A stretch of DNA of 64,000 bases from Streptomyces sp. NBC_01314 (GTDB taxonomy: Bacteria > Actinomycetota > Actinomycetes > Streptomycetales > Streptomycetaceae), in contig NZ_CP108394.1 in NCBI RefSeq assembly GCF_041435215.1, positions 3,286,001-3,350,000 of the forward strand, written 5' to 3'. The position numbers and the translations under genes are program-made. Within the stretch, counting starts at the first letter, position 1; the number at the start of each line of letters is the position of its first letter. Positions 44,482-53,504 of the stretch are shown one piece after another. Below the pieces are notes generated by a model that saw only the letters and a program-made list of their open reading frames with translations, was not told where the DNA came from and searched no databases.

Positions 44482-46173
44482 GTGGACCCGGTGATCATCG
44501 TCGGCGCGGGGCCCGTGGGCCTCACGCTCGCCCTTGCGCTGGCGCGGCAGGAGGTGCCGTCCGTGGTCCTCGACGAGGGCCCGGGGAAGGACGAGCAGCG
44601 GCTCGCGCGCACGGTGGTCCTGAACGAGGACACGGCCGCGCTGCTGGAACGATTGTCCGGCGTACCGCTCTCCCGGGCCGGCTGCCGTTGGGCCGGATGG
44701 CGGTCGATGCGGCGCAAGCAGGTGATGCGTCAGGTCCGTTTCGGGGAAGCCGACTTCGACGAGTCGGACGTTCCGCCCCGGGACGGCTCGAAGGGCGCCC
44801 GCGGCGGCCCGGAGGAGGTCGTCGAGGGCTCCGCCGGGCTCTCCCCGCTCCACATCGCCCAGCATGTCCTGACCGCCGCCCTGCGCGAGGCCATCGTCGG
44901 CGAACGGCTCGTCAAGGTCGCCGTGGAGAGCCGGCTCGACGCGATCGAGCAGGAGAAGTCCGGCGTCACGGCCCACACCCGCGGCCCCAAGAGCACCTGG
45001 TGGAGGGGTAGTTACCTGGTGGGCTGCGACGGCCCGCGCTCGGCGGTCCGCAAACTCCAGGACATCCGCTTCCCGGGCCGTACGGCGGTGGAACGGCACG
45101 CGGTGGCGGCGCTGCGCGCGGAACTCCCCTGGCCGGGCGAAGCATTGCTCCACCGCATGCCGCCGTGGCGCACGTCGGGCCCGTCCGGGGGGGAGATCAC
45201 CGCACGGCCGCTCGACGGGGGTGTCTGGCGCCTGGACTGGCTCCTGCCGCCGGGCAAGGACCTCGTGACACCCGAGCTCCTCGTGGCCCGCGTCCGGGAG
45301 ACCCTCGCCGGCTGGACGGGCGGCTCCACACCGCCGTACGACCTGCTGGACACGGGCGTCCACACCGTCCACCACCGGCTCGCGCGGCGCTGGCGGGTCG
45401 GCCGCGTCTTCCTCGCCGGGGACGCCGCGCACCTGCTCGGGGCGCTCGGCACCCAGGGCCTCGACGAGGGGCTGCGGGACGCCGACAACCTCGCCTGGAA
45501 ACTGGCCCTGGCCTGGCACCACGGCCCGCACGAGGCCCTGCTCGACAGCTACCAGACCGAACGGCGCGCGGTCGTCGCCACCCGACTCCGCGCCGCCGAC
45601 CAGGTGCTGCCCCTGCTGCGCGGCGGCAAGGGACTGCGGTCGTACGTCCCCGGCTCGTCCCGGGGCCATGACGCGCTCCTCTCCGACGGCCACCTGGGGC
45701 GCGGGGCACTGGGTGCGCCGGGGGCGTACGCCGACTCCCCGCTCATGCCTCCGCACGCCGCCGCGGAGACTCCGGTCGACACACAGCAGGGCACCCAGGT
45801 CGTGGATGTGGAGGTGACCGCGGAGGACGGCTCCTTCGTGCCCCTACGGGACCGGCTCGGACGCGGTGCACTGCTGGTGCTCCTGGTCGCGCCGGGTACC
45901 GGGGTATGGGAGCGCAAGCACTGGATGAGCGCCGGGCTCATGCCGCGCCTCGCCGCCGCCGTCGCCGCCCTGCCGCACCCCGCCGAGCTACTGGTGGCCG
46001 AGGCCTACCCGGGCGCGGGCGCCCACACCGTCCTCCTCATCCGCCCCGACGGATACCTCGTCACCGCCCTGAGCGGCGTACGCCCGGCCGACCTGTACAC
46101 GGCGGCGGCAGCGACGCTGGGCATGGCGGAGCAGCAGGCCGAGACGACCGGGGCGGCCGCGAGTTCGGGCTGA
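44482..46173 (+). CDS. FAD-dependent aromatic-type monooxygenase
   Basis: A 563-residue flavoprotein of the PheA/UbiH class (group A aromatic hydroxylase family). N-terminal dinucleotide motif IIVGAGPVGLTLALALARQ, central GCDGPRSAVRKL (DG motif) and second FAD motif VFLAGDAAHLLGALGTQGLD are visible; the C-terminal ~120 residues are a thioredoxin-like tail as in phenol hydroxylases. The GTG at 44482 is the best start (AGGGGG ~9 nt upstream); the longer frame runs over the gluABCD terminator. It stands alone on the strand, so the substrate cannot be inferred. It probably acts as an NAD(P)H-dependent hydroxylase in the cytosol. Confidence 0.85.
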   Translation: MDPVIIVGAGPVGLTLALALARQEVPSVVLDEGPGKDEQRLARTVVLNEDTAALLERLSGVPLSRAGCRWAGWRSMRRKQVMRQVRFGEADFDESDVPPRDGSKGARGGPEEVVEGSAGLSPLHIAQHVLTAALREAIVGERLVKVAVESRLDAIEQEKSGVTAHTRGPKSTWWRGSYLVGCDGPRSAVRKLQDIRFPGRTAVERHAVAALRAELPWPGEALLHRMPPWRTSGPSGGEITARPLDGGVWRLDWLLPPGKDLVTPELLVARVRETLAGWTGGSTPPYDLLDTGVHTVHHRLARRWRVGRVFLAGDAAHLLGALGTQGLDEGLRDADNLAWKLALAWHHGPHEALLDSYQTERRAVVATRLRAADQVLPLLRGGKGLRSYVPGSSRGHDALLSDGHLGRGALGAPGAYADSPLMPPHAAAETPVDTQQGTQVVDVEVTAEDGSFVPLRDRLGRGALLVLLVAPGTGVWERKHWMSAGLMPRLAAAVAALPHPAELLVAEAYPGAGAHTVLLIRPDGYLVTALSGVRPADLYTAAAATLGMAEQQAETTGAAASSG

Positions 46174-46228
46174 AGCGTCCGAGCCTGTCGGCGCGACCGT
46201 CACCCTGTGTCCATATATTGACGGTCAT

Positions 46229-46257
46229 TTGACCACTCCGCGCTGTCATGGTGTACT
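46229..46257 (+). promoter_or_regulatory. Promoter of the leader peptide-cysteine dioxygenase unit
   Basis: TTGACC (46229-46234), 17 bp, TGTACT (46252-46257). It would start transcription near 46264, giving a leader of about 165 nt that contains the small Cys-containing frame. Confidence 0.55.
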
Positions 46258-46303
46258 CCCGTCCGTGACCGACACCTCGACGCGCCTGTGGCGGAGGGTC
46301 CAT

Positions 46304-46351
46304 ATGGACCTCGTCCGCTATGCGGGCTGCGTGTGTCGTCCGTCCTGCTGA
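46304..46351 (+). CDS. Cys-containing leader peptide (attenuation-type uORF)
   Basis: A 15-codon frame, MDLVRYAGCVCRPSC, then TGA. GGAGGG (46293-46298) lies 5 nt upstream, a near-ideal ribosome-binding site for so short a frame. Three of the last seven codons are Cys (TGC, TGT, TGC), with the last one directly before the stop. It sits 79 nt before the cysteine dioxygenase start, and the gap can fold into a GC-rich hairpin (around 46372-46400, GCGCG/CGCGC). Short Cys-containing leaders of this kind occur before sulfur-metabolism genes in actinobacteria, where translation speed through the Cys codons reports on Cys-tRNA supply. The coding call rests on the ribosome-binding site, codon pattern and the matching function of the downstream gene. 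Confidence 0.75.
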   Translation: MDLVRYAGCVCRPSC

Positions 46352-46430
46352 ATTCGCATTCCTATTTCATGTGCGCGCCGCCCGTGTGCCGCCGCGCGCT
46401 GCCGAGCGAACGCACTTCAGGACGGTACCC

Positions 46431-46970
46431 GTGTCTGTGTCTCCCGTTGTTCCCCTCTCTTCCGCGCCGGCCGTCTCCACCCCCACGCAGGCGGAACTCC
46501 TCGACTTCGCACGTCGGACGGCCGCCGACGCCGAACTGATCGCCTCGCTCCCGCTCGATCCCGAGGGCCGCACCTGGGTACGGCTCGAAGGCCCCGGCGG
46601 CAGCGAGGCCTGGCTCATCGGCTGGCCGCCCGGCACCGGGACCGGCTGGCACGACCACGCCGACTCGGTGGGCGCCTTCGTCACCGCCGCGGGCGAGCTC
46701 AAGGAGTACTCGCTCGCCGCCCGGCTGCCCACCGACGGCTGGAAGACCCTCGAACTCACCGAAGGCGTCGACCGCGAACGGCAGTTGTCCGCAGGCAGGG
46801 GCCGCTCCTTCGGACGCCACCACGTCCACGAGGTACTCAACGAGTCCACCGAGGAGCACGCGATCTCGGTCCACGCCTACTATCCGCCCCTCCCCCGCAT
46901 CCGCCGCTTCAGTCGCACGGGACAGGTGCTGCGCCTGGAGCACGTGGAACGCCCGGCCGACTGGCAGTGA
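46431..46970 (+). CDS. Cysteine dioxygenase family protein
   Basis: A 179-residue cupin of the cysteine dioxygenase type, which oxidises L-cysteine to cysteine sulfinate with non-haem iron. The iron-ligand histidines appear as HDHADSVGAF (H-x-H) and RHHVHEVLN; HAYYPPLPRIRRF follows, as in bacterial CDO proteins. The GTG at 46431 is preceded by AGGACGG; the longer frame reads back over the leader peptide. The upstream Cys-codon leader fits control by cysteine supply. A shorter-chain thiol dioxygenase specificity (for example 3-mercaptopropionate) cannot be excluded. Confidence 0.88.
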   Translation: MSVSPVVPLSSAPAVSTPTQAELLDFARRTAADAELIASLPLDPEGRTWVRLEGPGGSEAWLIGWPPGTGTGWHDHADSVGAFVTAAGELKEYSLAARLPTDGWKTLELTEGVDRERQLSAGRGRSFGRHHVHEVLNESTEEHAISVHAYYPPLPRIRRFSRTGQVLRLEHVERPADWQ

Positions 46971-47165
46971 GCCCGGGGCCCGAACAGCCCGAGCGCTCCG
47001 GAGGGATGGACAACCGCACGGGCCCCGTGACCTCCGCTCGGACGCAGCCGGGTTGGCCTGTTCCTGTCCCCATCCCCGTTCCGCGGCCTCGATCGAGCAC
47101 CGTCACCCGCCAGGAACCCGGCACCCCTGCCGAGCCCTCACTACCCCTCGCCCGTACCCCTCGGC

Positions 47166-48104
47166 TCAGTACCCCTCGTCCTCCAGCCCCTCCGGGTCCT
47201 CCCCCTCTTCCTCCAGCGCCTGCCGGACCACGCGGAGGGCCATGCCCTCGGGGTAGCCCTTGCGGGCGAGCATGCCGGCGAGGCGGCGGAGGCGTTTGTC
47301 GCGGTCGAGACCTCGGGTGGAACGCAGCTTGCGGGCGACGAGCTCACGCGCGGTGCTCTCCTCCTGCTCTGCGTCGAGCTGGGAGACGGCCTCGTCGATC
47401 AGTGTCGAGTCGACACCCTTGGTACGCAGCTCCCGGGCGAGGGCTCGACGGGCCAGGCCCCGGCCGTGGTGCCGGGACTCCACCCAGGCATCCGCGAACG
47501 CGCCGTCGTTGATCAGCCCGACCTCCTCGAACCGCGACAGCACCTCGTCCGCCACGTCCTCAGGGATCTCACGCTTGTGCAGGGCGTCCGCGAGTTGCTT
47601 GCGGGTGCGCGGGGTCCCGGTGAGCAGGCGCAGACAGATCGCGCGCGCCCGCTCAGCCGGGTCCCCTGAGGACTCCCCTTTCTCGGCCCTCGACGAGAAA
47701 GACGAACCCCCGTCCTGCGGCCCCCCGTCGTCCGGGCCGTCGCCCGGTTCCCCGAAGCCACGCCGCCGACCGCTCCGCCCGCCGCGTCTGCCACGCGCGT
47801 CACCGCCCGCACCCCGCGGGGCACCTCCGCCACGCCGACGGGCACCGGTGGCCGAGCCCGCACCGGAGCGCGAGCCGTCTTCGCGCCGACCGGGGTCACC
47901 GTCACCGTCGCTGCCGTGCGGCTGATCGTCGTAGGCACCACCGTCGTGGAGCCCGTCCGTGCCGTACGACGGCGGATCTTCGTACGGTCCGAACCCGTAC
48001 CCGTCGGCGGTGGGCCCCCCGGAGCCCTCGCCGGTACCCCCGCGCCCCCGACTCTCGGAGGCACCGGGGTATGCGTGCTCACCCCAGTCCGTTCTGCGCG
48101 TCAC
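47166..48104 (-). CDS. recX: Recombination regulator RecX with long N-terminal extension
   Basis: RecX binds RecA filaments and modulates recombinase activity. The last ~150 residues are the RecX domain: ICLRLLTGTPRTRKQLADAL, RFEEVGLINDGAFADAWVES, LARRALARELRTKGVD and RLAGMLARKGYPEGMALRVV. The first ~150 residues are a Gly/Asp/Ser/Arg-rich low-complexity tail of unknown role; most RecX proteins lack one of this size. The GTG at 48104 starts 3 nt after the recA stop, so recA and recX are co-transcribed. A shorter start inside the low-complexity region is possible. Confidence 0.9.
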   Translation of the reverse strand: MTRRTDWGEHAYPGASESRGRGGTGEGSGGPTADGYGFGPYEDPPSYGTDGLHDGGAYDDQPHGSDGDGDPGRREDGSRSGAGSATGARRRGGGAPRGAGGDARGRRGGRSGRRRGFGEPGDGPDDGGPQDGGSSFSSRAEKGESSGDPAERARAICLRLLTGTPRTRKQLADALHKREIPEDVADEVLSRFEEVGLINDGAFADAWVESRHHGRGLARRALARELRTKGVDSTLIDEAVSQLDAEQEESTARELVARKLRSTRGLDRDKRLRRLAGMLARKGYPEGMALRVVRQALEEEGEDPEGLEDEGY

Positions 48105-48107
48105 GGA

Positions 48108-49235
48108 CTAGCTCTTCGCCGCCGTGGCCTTGGTCTTGGCGGTCTTGGCAGCCACCGCGGGCGCCGTCTTCGCGGCGTCGTCCGCGGGCGTGGCAGAGAC
48201 CGCCGCGTCCGCACCCGGCTCTGCGGTGGGTTCCTCGGGCCGGACACCGACGCCGAGCTTCTCCTTGATCTTCTTCTCGATCTCGTTGGCGAGGTCGGGG
48301 TTGTCCTTCAGGAAGTTACGGGCGTTCTCCTTGCCCTGGCCGAGCTGGTCGCCCTCGTACGTGTACCAGGCGCCGGCCTTGCGGACGAAGCCGTGCTCCA
48401 CGCCCATGTCGATCAGGCCGCCCTCGCGGCTGATGCCCTGACCGTAGAGGATGTCGAACTCGGCCTGCTTGAAGGGCGGCGCGCACTTGTTCTTGACGAC
48501 CTTGACGCGGGTGCGGTTGCCGACCGCGTCCGTGCCGTCCTTCAGGGTTTCGATGCGACGGATGTCGAGCCGCACCGAGGCGTAGAACTTCAGCGCCCGA
48601 CCACCGGTCGTGGTCTCCGGGGAGCCGAACATCACGCCGATCTTCTCGCGGAGCTGGTTGATGAAGATCGCGGTGGTCTTGGACTGGTTGAGCGCGCTGG
48701 TGATCTTTCGCAGCGCCTGGCTCATCAGACGGGCCTGAAGGCCGACGTGGCTGTCGCCCATCTCGCCCTCGATCTCCGCGCGCGGGACGAGCGCGGCGAC
48801 GGAGTCGATCACGATGAGGTCGAGGGCGCCGGAGCGGACCAGCATGTCCACGATCTCCAGAGCCTGCTCGCCGTTGTCCGGCTGCGACAGGATGAGGTTG
48901 TCGATGTCGACGCCGAGCTTCTTCGCGTACTCGGGGTCGAGGGCGTGCTCCGCGTCGATGAAGGCCACCTGGCCGCCGGCCTTCTGCGCGTTCGCCACCG
49001 CGTGCAGGGTCAGGGTCGTCTTACCGGAGGACTCCGGGCCGTACACCTCCACTACTCGGCCGCGCGGCAGGCCGCCGACACCAAGTGCGACGTCGAGCGC
49101 GGTCGACCCGGTGGGGATGACCTCGATGGGCTCATTCGGCCGCTCGCCGAGGCGCATCACTGCACCCTTGCCGAACTGCCGTTCAATTTGTGCGAGCGCG
49201 GCGTCGAGCGCCTTCTCGCGGTCGGTTCCTGCCAT
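48108..49235 (-). CDS. recA: Recombinase RecA
   Basis: RecA, 375 residues, catalyses strand exchange and stimulates LexA self-cleavage. Walker [31 protein letters not shown], and loop regions [19 protein letters not shown] and [20 protein letters not shown] are all intact. The ~45-residue C-terminal tail is Ala/Thr/Lys-rich, as in other streptomycetes. The start [14 protein letters not shown] at 49235 is the family start; the open frame upstream runs through the promoter. An SOS box lies about 165 bp upstream and recX follows directly. Confidence 0.98.
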   Translation of the reverse strand: MAGTDREKALDAALAQIERQFGKGAVMRLGERPNEPIEVIPTGSTALDVALGVGGLPRGRVVEVYGPESSGKTTLTLHAVANAQKAGGQVAFIDAEHALDPEYAKKLGVDIDNLILSQPDNGEQALEIVDMLVRSGALDLIVIDSVAALVPRAEIEGEMGDSHVGLQARLMSQALRKITSALNQSKTTAIFINQLREKIGVMFGSPETTTGGRALKFYASVRLDIRRIETLKDGTDAVGNRTRVKVVKNKCAPPFKQAEFDILYGQGISREGGLIDMGVEHGFVRKAGAWYTYEGDQLGQGKENARNFLKDNPDLANEIEKKIKEKLGVGVRPEEPTAEPGADAAVSATPADDAAKTAPAVAAKTAKTKATAAKS

Positions 49236-49397
49236 GGGTTCCACCCGGTTTGCTTGAGTCGATCGCTTCACGTGAAAGACGCTAACGCCTGCCACTGACA
49301 ATGGGCCCCGACGCCCGCCCAGCCTGTGGATAACTCGGGCACTTCTCCACGAAAACCCTGCCGGACTCCAGCCGAAGGCTTCGCCGGAGCCTCCATA

Positions 49398-49411
49398 AGA
49401 ATGGATGTTCG
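49398..49411 (-). promoter_or_regulatory. SOS box (LexA site) upstream of recA
   Basis: Read on the recA strand the sequence is CGAAC-ATCC-ATTCT, a good left half and weaker right half of the gram-positive LexA site CGAAC-N4-GTTCG. It lies in an AT-richer stretch about 165 bp before recA, suited to a promoter-overlapping operator. The rest of 49236-49529 holds nothing coding. Confidence 0.7.
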
Positions 49412-49529
49412 ATTTTAGTGTCAAGCGCACCACGCGGCATCCGGAGCGCTTCCGGGCGAGCGGGTTCACGCGGAGACGGCGGCCTGAACGAGGTTCGGCG
49501 CCGGGTGTAGGGCTACAGCGACAGCAGCC

Positions 49530-51011
49530 CTACGGGGCGCCGTCCTCGGGCCCGGTGCTGTTCTCGGGCCCGGTGCTGCCCTCGGGGTCGACGCCGTCCC
49601 CCGGCCCCGCGCCTCCCCCGGCTTCCGTGTCCCGGCGCGCGGTGTCGTCGTCCCGCCGCGCATCCGCGGAGTCGTCCGCCGACCGGCTCGTGCCACGCTT
49701 CTGGTCCAGCTTCTCCTGCAGCCGCCTGCGCACGCGCGTGAGGACGTCGCCGTCGGTTCCGTCCTCCTCCGCTGTCCGAGGCGGCCGCCTCCGCAGACGG
49801 GCGAGGAGGTTGCCCGTGCCGCGTCCGCGGTGCCCGTGCACGCGGGGGTCGTCCGTGACGTCGTACCGCCTCACGTACGCCCCGAGGAAGGCCTGCAGGG
49901 TGGCGACGGCGGGGATGGCGACGAGCGCGCCGACGGCGCCGAGCAGCGCGGTGCCCGCGATGACCGATCCGAAGGCGACGGCCGGGTGGATGTCCACGGT
50001 CTTGGCGGTCAGCTTGGGCTGCAGCACGTAGTTCTCGAACTGCTGGTAGATGACCACGAAGACGAGGACCCACAACGCGTACCAGGGATTGACGGTGAAG
50101 GCGATCAGCATCGGCAGGGCACCCGCCAAGTAGGTGCCGATCGTGGGGATGAACTGCGAGACCAGACCGACCCAGACCGCGAGCGCGGGCGCGTAGGGCA
50201 CGTCGAGGTACTCCAGCAGGACGTAGTGCGCCACGCCGGAGATCAATGCCATCAGGCCGCGGGAGTACAGGTAGCCGCCGGTCTTGTCGACCGCGATCTC
50301 CCACGCGCGCAGCACCTCGGCCTGTTTGGCGGGCGGCAGCACGGAGCACAGCGCGCGCCGCAACCGTGGACCGTCGGCGGCGAAGTAGAACGAGAACAGC
50401 GCGATCGTCAGCAACTGGAAGAGGCCGCCCAGCACCTGTGCGGAGACGTCGAGGACGCCCGTGGCGCTGTTCTGCACGTATTTCTGCAGCCAGTCGGAGC
50501 GGAGCAGCCCTTCCTGGATGTCGACGCGCTTGAGCTCGGTGTGGAAGCTCGTGTTGATCCAGCTGATGACGGAGTCGAGGTACGCCGGGAAGTCCTCGAC
50601 CATCTTGATGATCTGACCGGCGAGCATCGAACCCAGCAGGGTGACGAACCCGGCGGCCCCGATCAGCGTGATCAGGAAGACCAGGAGCGTGGCGAAGCCC
50701 CTGCGCAGCCCCTTCGAGGCCATCCAGCTCACCGCGGGCTCGATCGCGAGCGCCAGGAAGAACGCGATGAGGATGTTGATCAGCAAGCCGATGAGCTGGT
50801 GGAACGCCCAACTGCCCAACTGGAAGACGGCGACGAGGGAGAGCGCAAGCACCATCGCGCGCGGCAGCCAGCGGGGCATGCGTCCGTTCGGCGCGGCATC
50901 GGGCTCCGGGCCGGCCGGGGGGCCGGTGGGCGGTGTCGTGCCGAACGGGGATGCCTGGTGCTCGAACTGCGCGCTCTCGTCTGTGGGGGCCACGGACCAA
51001 GTCTCGCCCAC
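49530..51011 (-). CDS. AI-2E-family (YdiK/TqsA-type) membrane protein
   Basis: A 493-residue multi-spanning membrane protein of the UPF0118/AI-2E transporter family, with about eight helices (for example LIGLLINILIAFFLALAIEP, LIVFLITLIGAAG-like and VVIYQQFENYVLQPKL). The signature SQFIPTIGTYLAGALP is visible. Members are proposed to export autoinducer-2, ions or other small solutes; the substrate here is unknown. The last ~120 residues are a charged, repetitive cytoplasmic tail that ends with two STGPE repeats. The start is a GTG at 51011. It is downstream of the DUF3046 gene on the same strand. Confidence 0.87.
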   Translation of the reverse strand: MGETWSVAPTDESAQFEHQASPFGTTPPTGPPAGPEPDAAPNGRMPRWLPRAMVLALSLVAVFQLGSWAFHQLIGLLINILIAFFLALAIEPAVSWMASKGLRRGFATLLVFLITLIGAAGFVTLLGSMLAGQIIKMVEDFPAYLDSVISWINTSFHTELKRVDIQEGLLRSDWLQKYVQNSATGVLDVSAQVLGGLFQLLTIALFSFYFAADGPRLRRALCSVLPPAKQAEVLRAWEIAVDKTGGYLYSRGLMALISGVAHYVLLEYLDVPYAPALAVWVGLVSQFIPTIGTYLAGALPMLIAFTVNPWYALWVLVFVVIYQQFENYVLQPKLTAKTVDIHPAVAFGSVIAGTALLGAVGALVAIPAVATLQAFLGAYVRRYDVTDDPRVHGHRGRGTGNLLARLRRRPPRTAEEDGTDGDVLTRVRRRLQEKLDQKRGTSRSADDSADARRDDDTARRDTEAGGGAGPGDGVDPEGSTGPENSTGPEDGAP

Positions 51012-51087
51012 GCCACCGACAATCAGCCGCCGCCCCCGGATCTCCCGGTCCGACGACCGGCGTCGGCCTGGTGAAGTCTGTTGTTTT

Positions 51088-51282
51088 TCAGCGGTTTTCT
51101 GCCGGAACGCCCATGGCCGCGCACACCACGCGCCACACGTCCTTGGCCTCCCAGCCGGCGTTCAGCGCCTCGTGCACCGTGCGCCCGCCGAGGCCGGACA
51201 TCACGTGATCGCGCGCGAAGGTGTCGGCGTACCCCTCACCGAAGTGATCCGCCATCCGCTGCCAGAAGACCGTCAACCGCAT
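51088..51282 (-). CDS. DUF3046 protein
   Basis: A 64-residue protein matching the small actinobacterial DUF3046 family: MRLTVFWQRMADHFGEGYAD, then a variable middle, and GWEAKDVWRVVCAAMGVP at the end. It is a usual neighbour of recA-recX in actinobacteria. No function is known. It is full length, with an ATG start. Confidence 0.88.
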   Translation of the reverse strand: MRLTVFWQRMADHFGEGYADTFARDHVMSGLGGRTVHEALNAGWEAKDVWRVVCAAMGVPAENR

Positions 51283-51362
51283 GAGTCCAGTATCCCGCCC
51301 CAGGGGGTGGGCCTGGCCGGGACCGGCTTGCCGATACCGCTTTCCGCCCTACGGTCGGAGCC

Positions 51363-52307
51363 ATGGCCGAAACCGGAGCATCCCCACTCCCCTCGTCGTC
51401 CCCGGCGCACAACCCGCTGGCTAGCGCCGAACAGTTCGTCTGGCTGACCGCGCGCGTGCTGGAGCAGCGCCGCTTCGCGTACCACTTCCTGGACGGGAGC
51501 GCCGACGCGGTGGAGACCGCGCTGTCCGCCTACCGCAACGCCGACGAGGGGTACGGCCACGCGCTCGAACCCGATCTGCGCGGACCCGTGAGCCAGCCGC
51601 TGCACACCGGGCACGCGCTGCGTGTCCTGGACTCGATCGGGCGCTGCGGCGGACAGCGGGTGGAGCGCGTGTGCCGCTATCTGACGTCGGTGTCGACCCC
51701 GAACGGCGCCCTTCCCGCGGTGCACCCCGGCCAGCGGGGCTACCCGGTGGCCCCGTTCGTGCCGATCGTCGACGACCCGCCCAGTGATCTGCTGGCCACC
51801 GGGCCGGTGGTGGGCCTGCTGCACCGCAACCAGGTGTGGCACGCATGGCTGTTCCGGGCCACCGACTTCTGCTGGCAGGCGGTCGAGTCCCTGGAGAAGT
51901 CGCACCCCTACGAGGTGCACGCCGCCGTGGCGTTCCTGGAGTCCGTGCCCGACCGCTCGCGCGCGCGGGCCGCCTCCGACCGACTCGGCCGCCTGGTGCG
52001 CGAACACCGGCTCGCCACGCTGGATCCGCAACGGCCGGACGACTACCCGGTGTCCGCCGGTTACGCGCCGGGCGAGCACCACTACCCGCACGACTTCGCG
52101 CACACCCCGGAATCCCTCGCGCGCGCGTGGTTCACCGACGAGGAGATGTCCCGCTCCCTCGACTTCCTGGCGAGCGAACAGACGGAGGACGGCGGCTGGC
52201 CTATCCGCTGGCGCCAGTGGGCCCCGAGCACCGCCATGGAGAGCCGCCCGATCGTGACGATCGAGGCGCTGCGGACGTTGCGGGCGTACGGCCGCTCGAT
52301 CGGCTGA
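51363..52307 (+). CDS. Prenyltransferase/terpenoid-cyclase toroid-like protein
   Basis: A 314-residue, probably alpha-alpha toroid protein. The C-terminus has ASEQTEDGGWPIRWRQWAPS, the QW-like repeat seen in squalene-cyclase and prenyltransferase-related folds, and AYRNADEGYGHALEPDLRGP is typical of this uncharacterised actinobacterial subgroup. No DXDD cyclisation motif was seen, so it is not expected to be a terpene cyclase. The ATG at 51363 has GGAG just upstream. It diverges from the DUF3046 gene and ends at a palindromic hairpin. Confidence 0.75.
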   Translation: MAETGASPLPSSSPAHNPLASAEQFVWLTARVLEQRRFAYHFLDGSADAVETALSAYRNADEGYGHALEPDLRGPVSQPLHTGHALRVLDSIGRCGGQRVERVCRYLTSVSTPNGALPAVHPGQRGYPVAPFVPIVDDPPSDLLATGPVVGLLHRNQVWHAWLFRATDFCWQAVESLEKSHPYEVHAAVAFLESVPDRSRARAASDRLGRLVREHRLATLDPQRPDDYPVSAGYAPGEHHYPHDFAHTPESLARAWFTDEEMSRSLDFLASEQTEDGGWPIRWRQWAPSTAMESRPIVTIEALRTLRAYGRSIG

Positions 52308-52318
52308 GACCGATCGAC

Positions 52319-52336
52319 CGGCACGCGCGCGTGCCG
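52319..52336. terminator. Palindromic hairpin between convergent genes
   Basis: CGGCACGCGCGCGTGCCG is an 18-bp perfect palindrome 11 nt after the 51363 gene stop, giving a 7-bp stem with a 4-nt loop. It lies between convergent genes and probably acts as a terminator. Confidence 0.55.
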
Positions 52337-52388
52337 CACAAACGCGGGCCCCGACGTGTGGTCCGCGCGTGCGGCCACAACAGCCTCG

Positions 52389-52697
52389 TCAACCCGTCAT
52401 CGCCCGCACTCCCGCCGTCACGATCACCGCCGCGGCCACCACGAGCAGGAAGGGGGCACGCAGGAGCAGTGCCACGGCGGCTGCGGCGAGCCCCGCGGCC
52501 CTCGCGTCCAGCACGAGGTCGTGCCCGTCGGAGAAGGTCTGCTGGGCCGTGAGGGCGGCGAGGAGGGCCACGGGCAGCAGGGCGGCGAGGCGCTGGACGA
52601 GCGGACGTTCCAGGACGCCCTCGGGGACCAGCAACCCGACGAGCTTGACTGCGTAGCAGCCGACGGCGGTGCCGATGATCGCGATCCAGACGTTCAT
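52389..52697 (-). CDS. azlD: AzlD-family amino acid exporter subunit
   Basis: A 102-residue protein with four hydrophobic helices (IAIIGTAVGCYAVKLVGLLV, RLAALLPVALLAALTAQ and two at the C-terminus), the usual AzlD size. AzlC and AzlD form a small branched-chain amino acid exporter. Its ATG at 52697 overlaps the azlC stop by 4 nt (ATGA). Confidence 0.88.
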   Translation of the reverse strand: MNVWIAIIGTAVGCYAVKLVGLLVPEGVLERPLVQRLAALLPVALLAALTAQQTFSDGHDLVLDARAAGLAAAAVALLLRAPFLLVVAAAVIVTAGVRAMTG

Positions 52698-53476
52698 CGG
52701 TCCTCTCCCTGCCGGTGGTCCTCTTGCGGATGGTCTTCTTGCAGGTCGTCGCCGCGCCGGTCGTCGGTCCTGCGGCGGCCCTCCGCCCAGAGGACGACCG
52801 GGGCGGCCAGCGCGGCGACGAGGACCGGGACCCCGGCGGGGAGCACGGGCAGCAGACCGAGCCCCAGGACGACGGCGATGCCCGCGACGGCCCGCTCCCC
52901 GGTGGTCCTCAGCATCGGCGCGAGCAGTGCCAGGAAGACGGCGGGTCCGGCCGCGTCGAGCCCCCACGCGTCGGTGTCGCCGATGGCCTCGGCGCCGAGC
53001 GCGCCGAGCAGCGTGGTGAGGTTCCACAGCACGTAGAGGCTGAGCCCGGTGACGGTGAAACCGATGCGGGCGGCGCGTCGCGTGGGCTGGGCGAGGGCGA
53101 CGGCCGTGGTCTCGTCGATGACCCACTGGGCGGCGAACGGCCGCACCGCGCGCGGGAGGGCCAGCACCTGGGAGAGGCGCAGCCCGTAGAACGCGTTGCG
53201 CACGCCCAGGAAGAAGGCCCCGGCTGCCGACGTGAACGGATTCCCGCCGGCCGCGAGCGCGCCCACCAGGGCGAACTGGGAGGCCCCGGTGAACACCAGG
53301 AGGCTCAGCGCGCAGGACTGCAGCAGGCTCAGCCCGCTGCCGGCCGAGGTCACCCCGAAGGCGAACCCGGACAGTCCTACGGCGCCCCCGACTCCCAGGG
53401 CGTCCCGGACGACGGCTCCGTCGGGTTTCGCGCCGTCACCGTCATGCGTCTCCACGAGACCAGTCTGTTCAGTCAC
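52694..53476 (-). CDS. azlC: AzlC-family branched-chain amino acid permease
   Basis: A 260-residue membrane protein of the AzlC/YgaZ family with LLVFTGASQFALVGALAAGG and FFLGVRNAFYGLRLSQ as signatures. About seven helices are followed by a charged C-terminal tail rich in Asp, Arg, His and Gln. The start is one of two adjacent GTGs (53479 or 53476) with a weak GGGG site. It is coupled to azlD by a 4-nt overlap and follows the AraC-type gene by 28 bp, so all three are likely one transcript. Confidence 0.88.
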   Translation of the reverse strand: MTEQTGLVETHDGDGAKPDGAVVRDALGVGGAVGLSGFAFGVTSAGSGLSLLQSCALSLLVFTGASQFALVGALAAGGNPFTSAAGAFFLGVRNAFYGLRLSQVLALPRAVRPFAAQWVIDETTAVALAQPTRRAARIGFTVTGLSLYVLWNLTTLLGALGAEAIGDTDAWGLDAAGPAVFLALLAPMLRTTGERAVAGIAVVLGLGLLPVLPAGVPVLVAALAAPVVLWAEGRRRTDDRRGDDLQEDHPQEDHRQGEDR

Positions 53477-53504
53477 CACGCCCCGGACGGTACGAGCAGT
53501 AGCC

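Noticed and set aside
44365..45756. Minus-strand open frame of 463 codons
   Set aside because: Antisense to the FAD monooxygenase, whose flavin-binding motifs are clear; no domain is seen in the antisense product.
46971..47165. Possible small gene between cysteine dioxygenase and recX
   Set aside because: The open frame there overlaps recX, has no ribosome-binding site and is Pro/Arg-rich; only a weak CACGGG/CCCGTG hairpin was seen.
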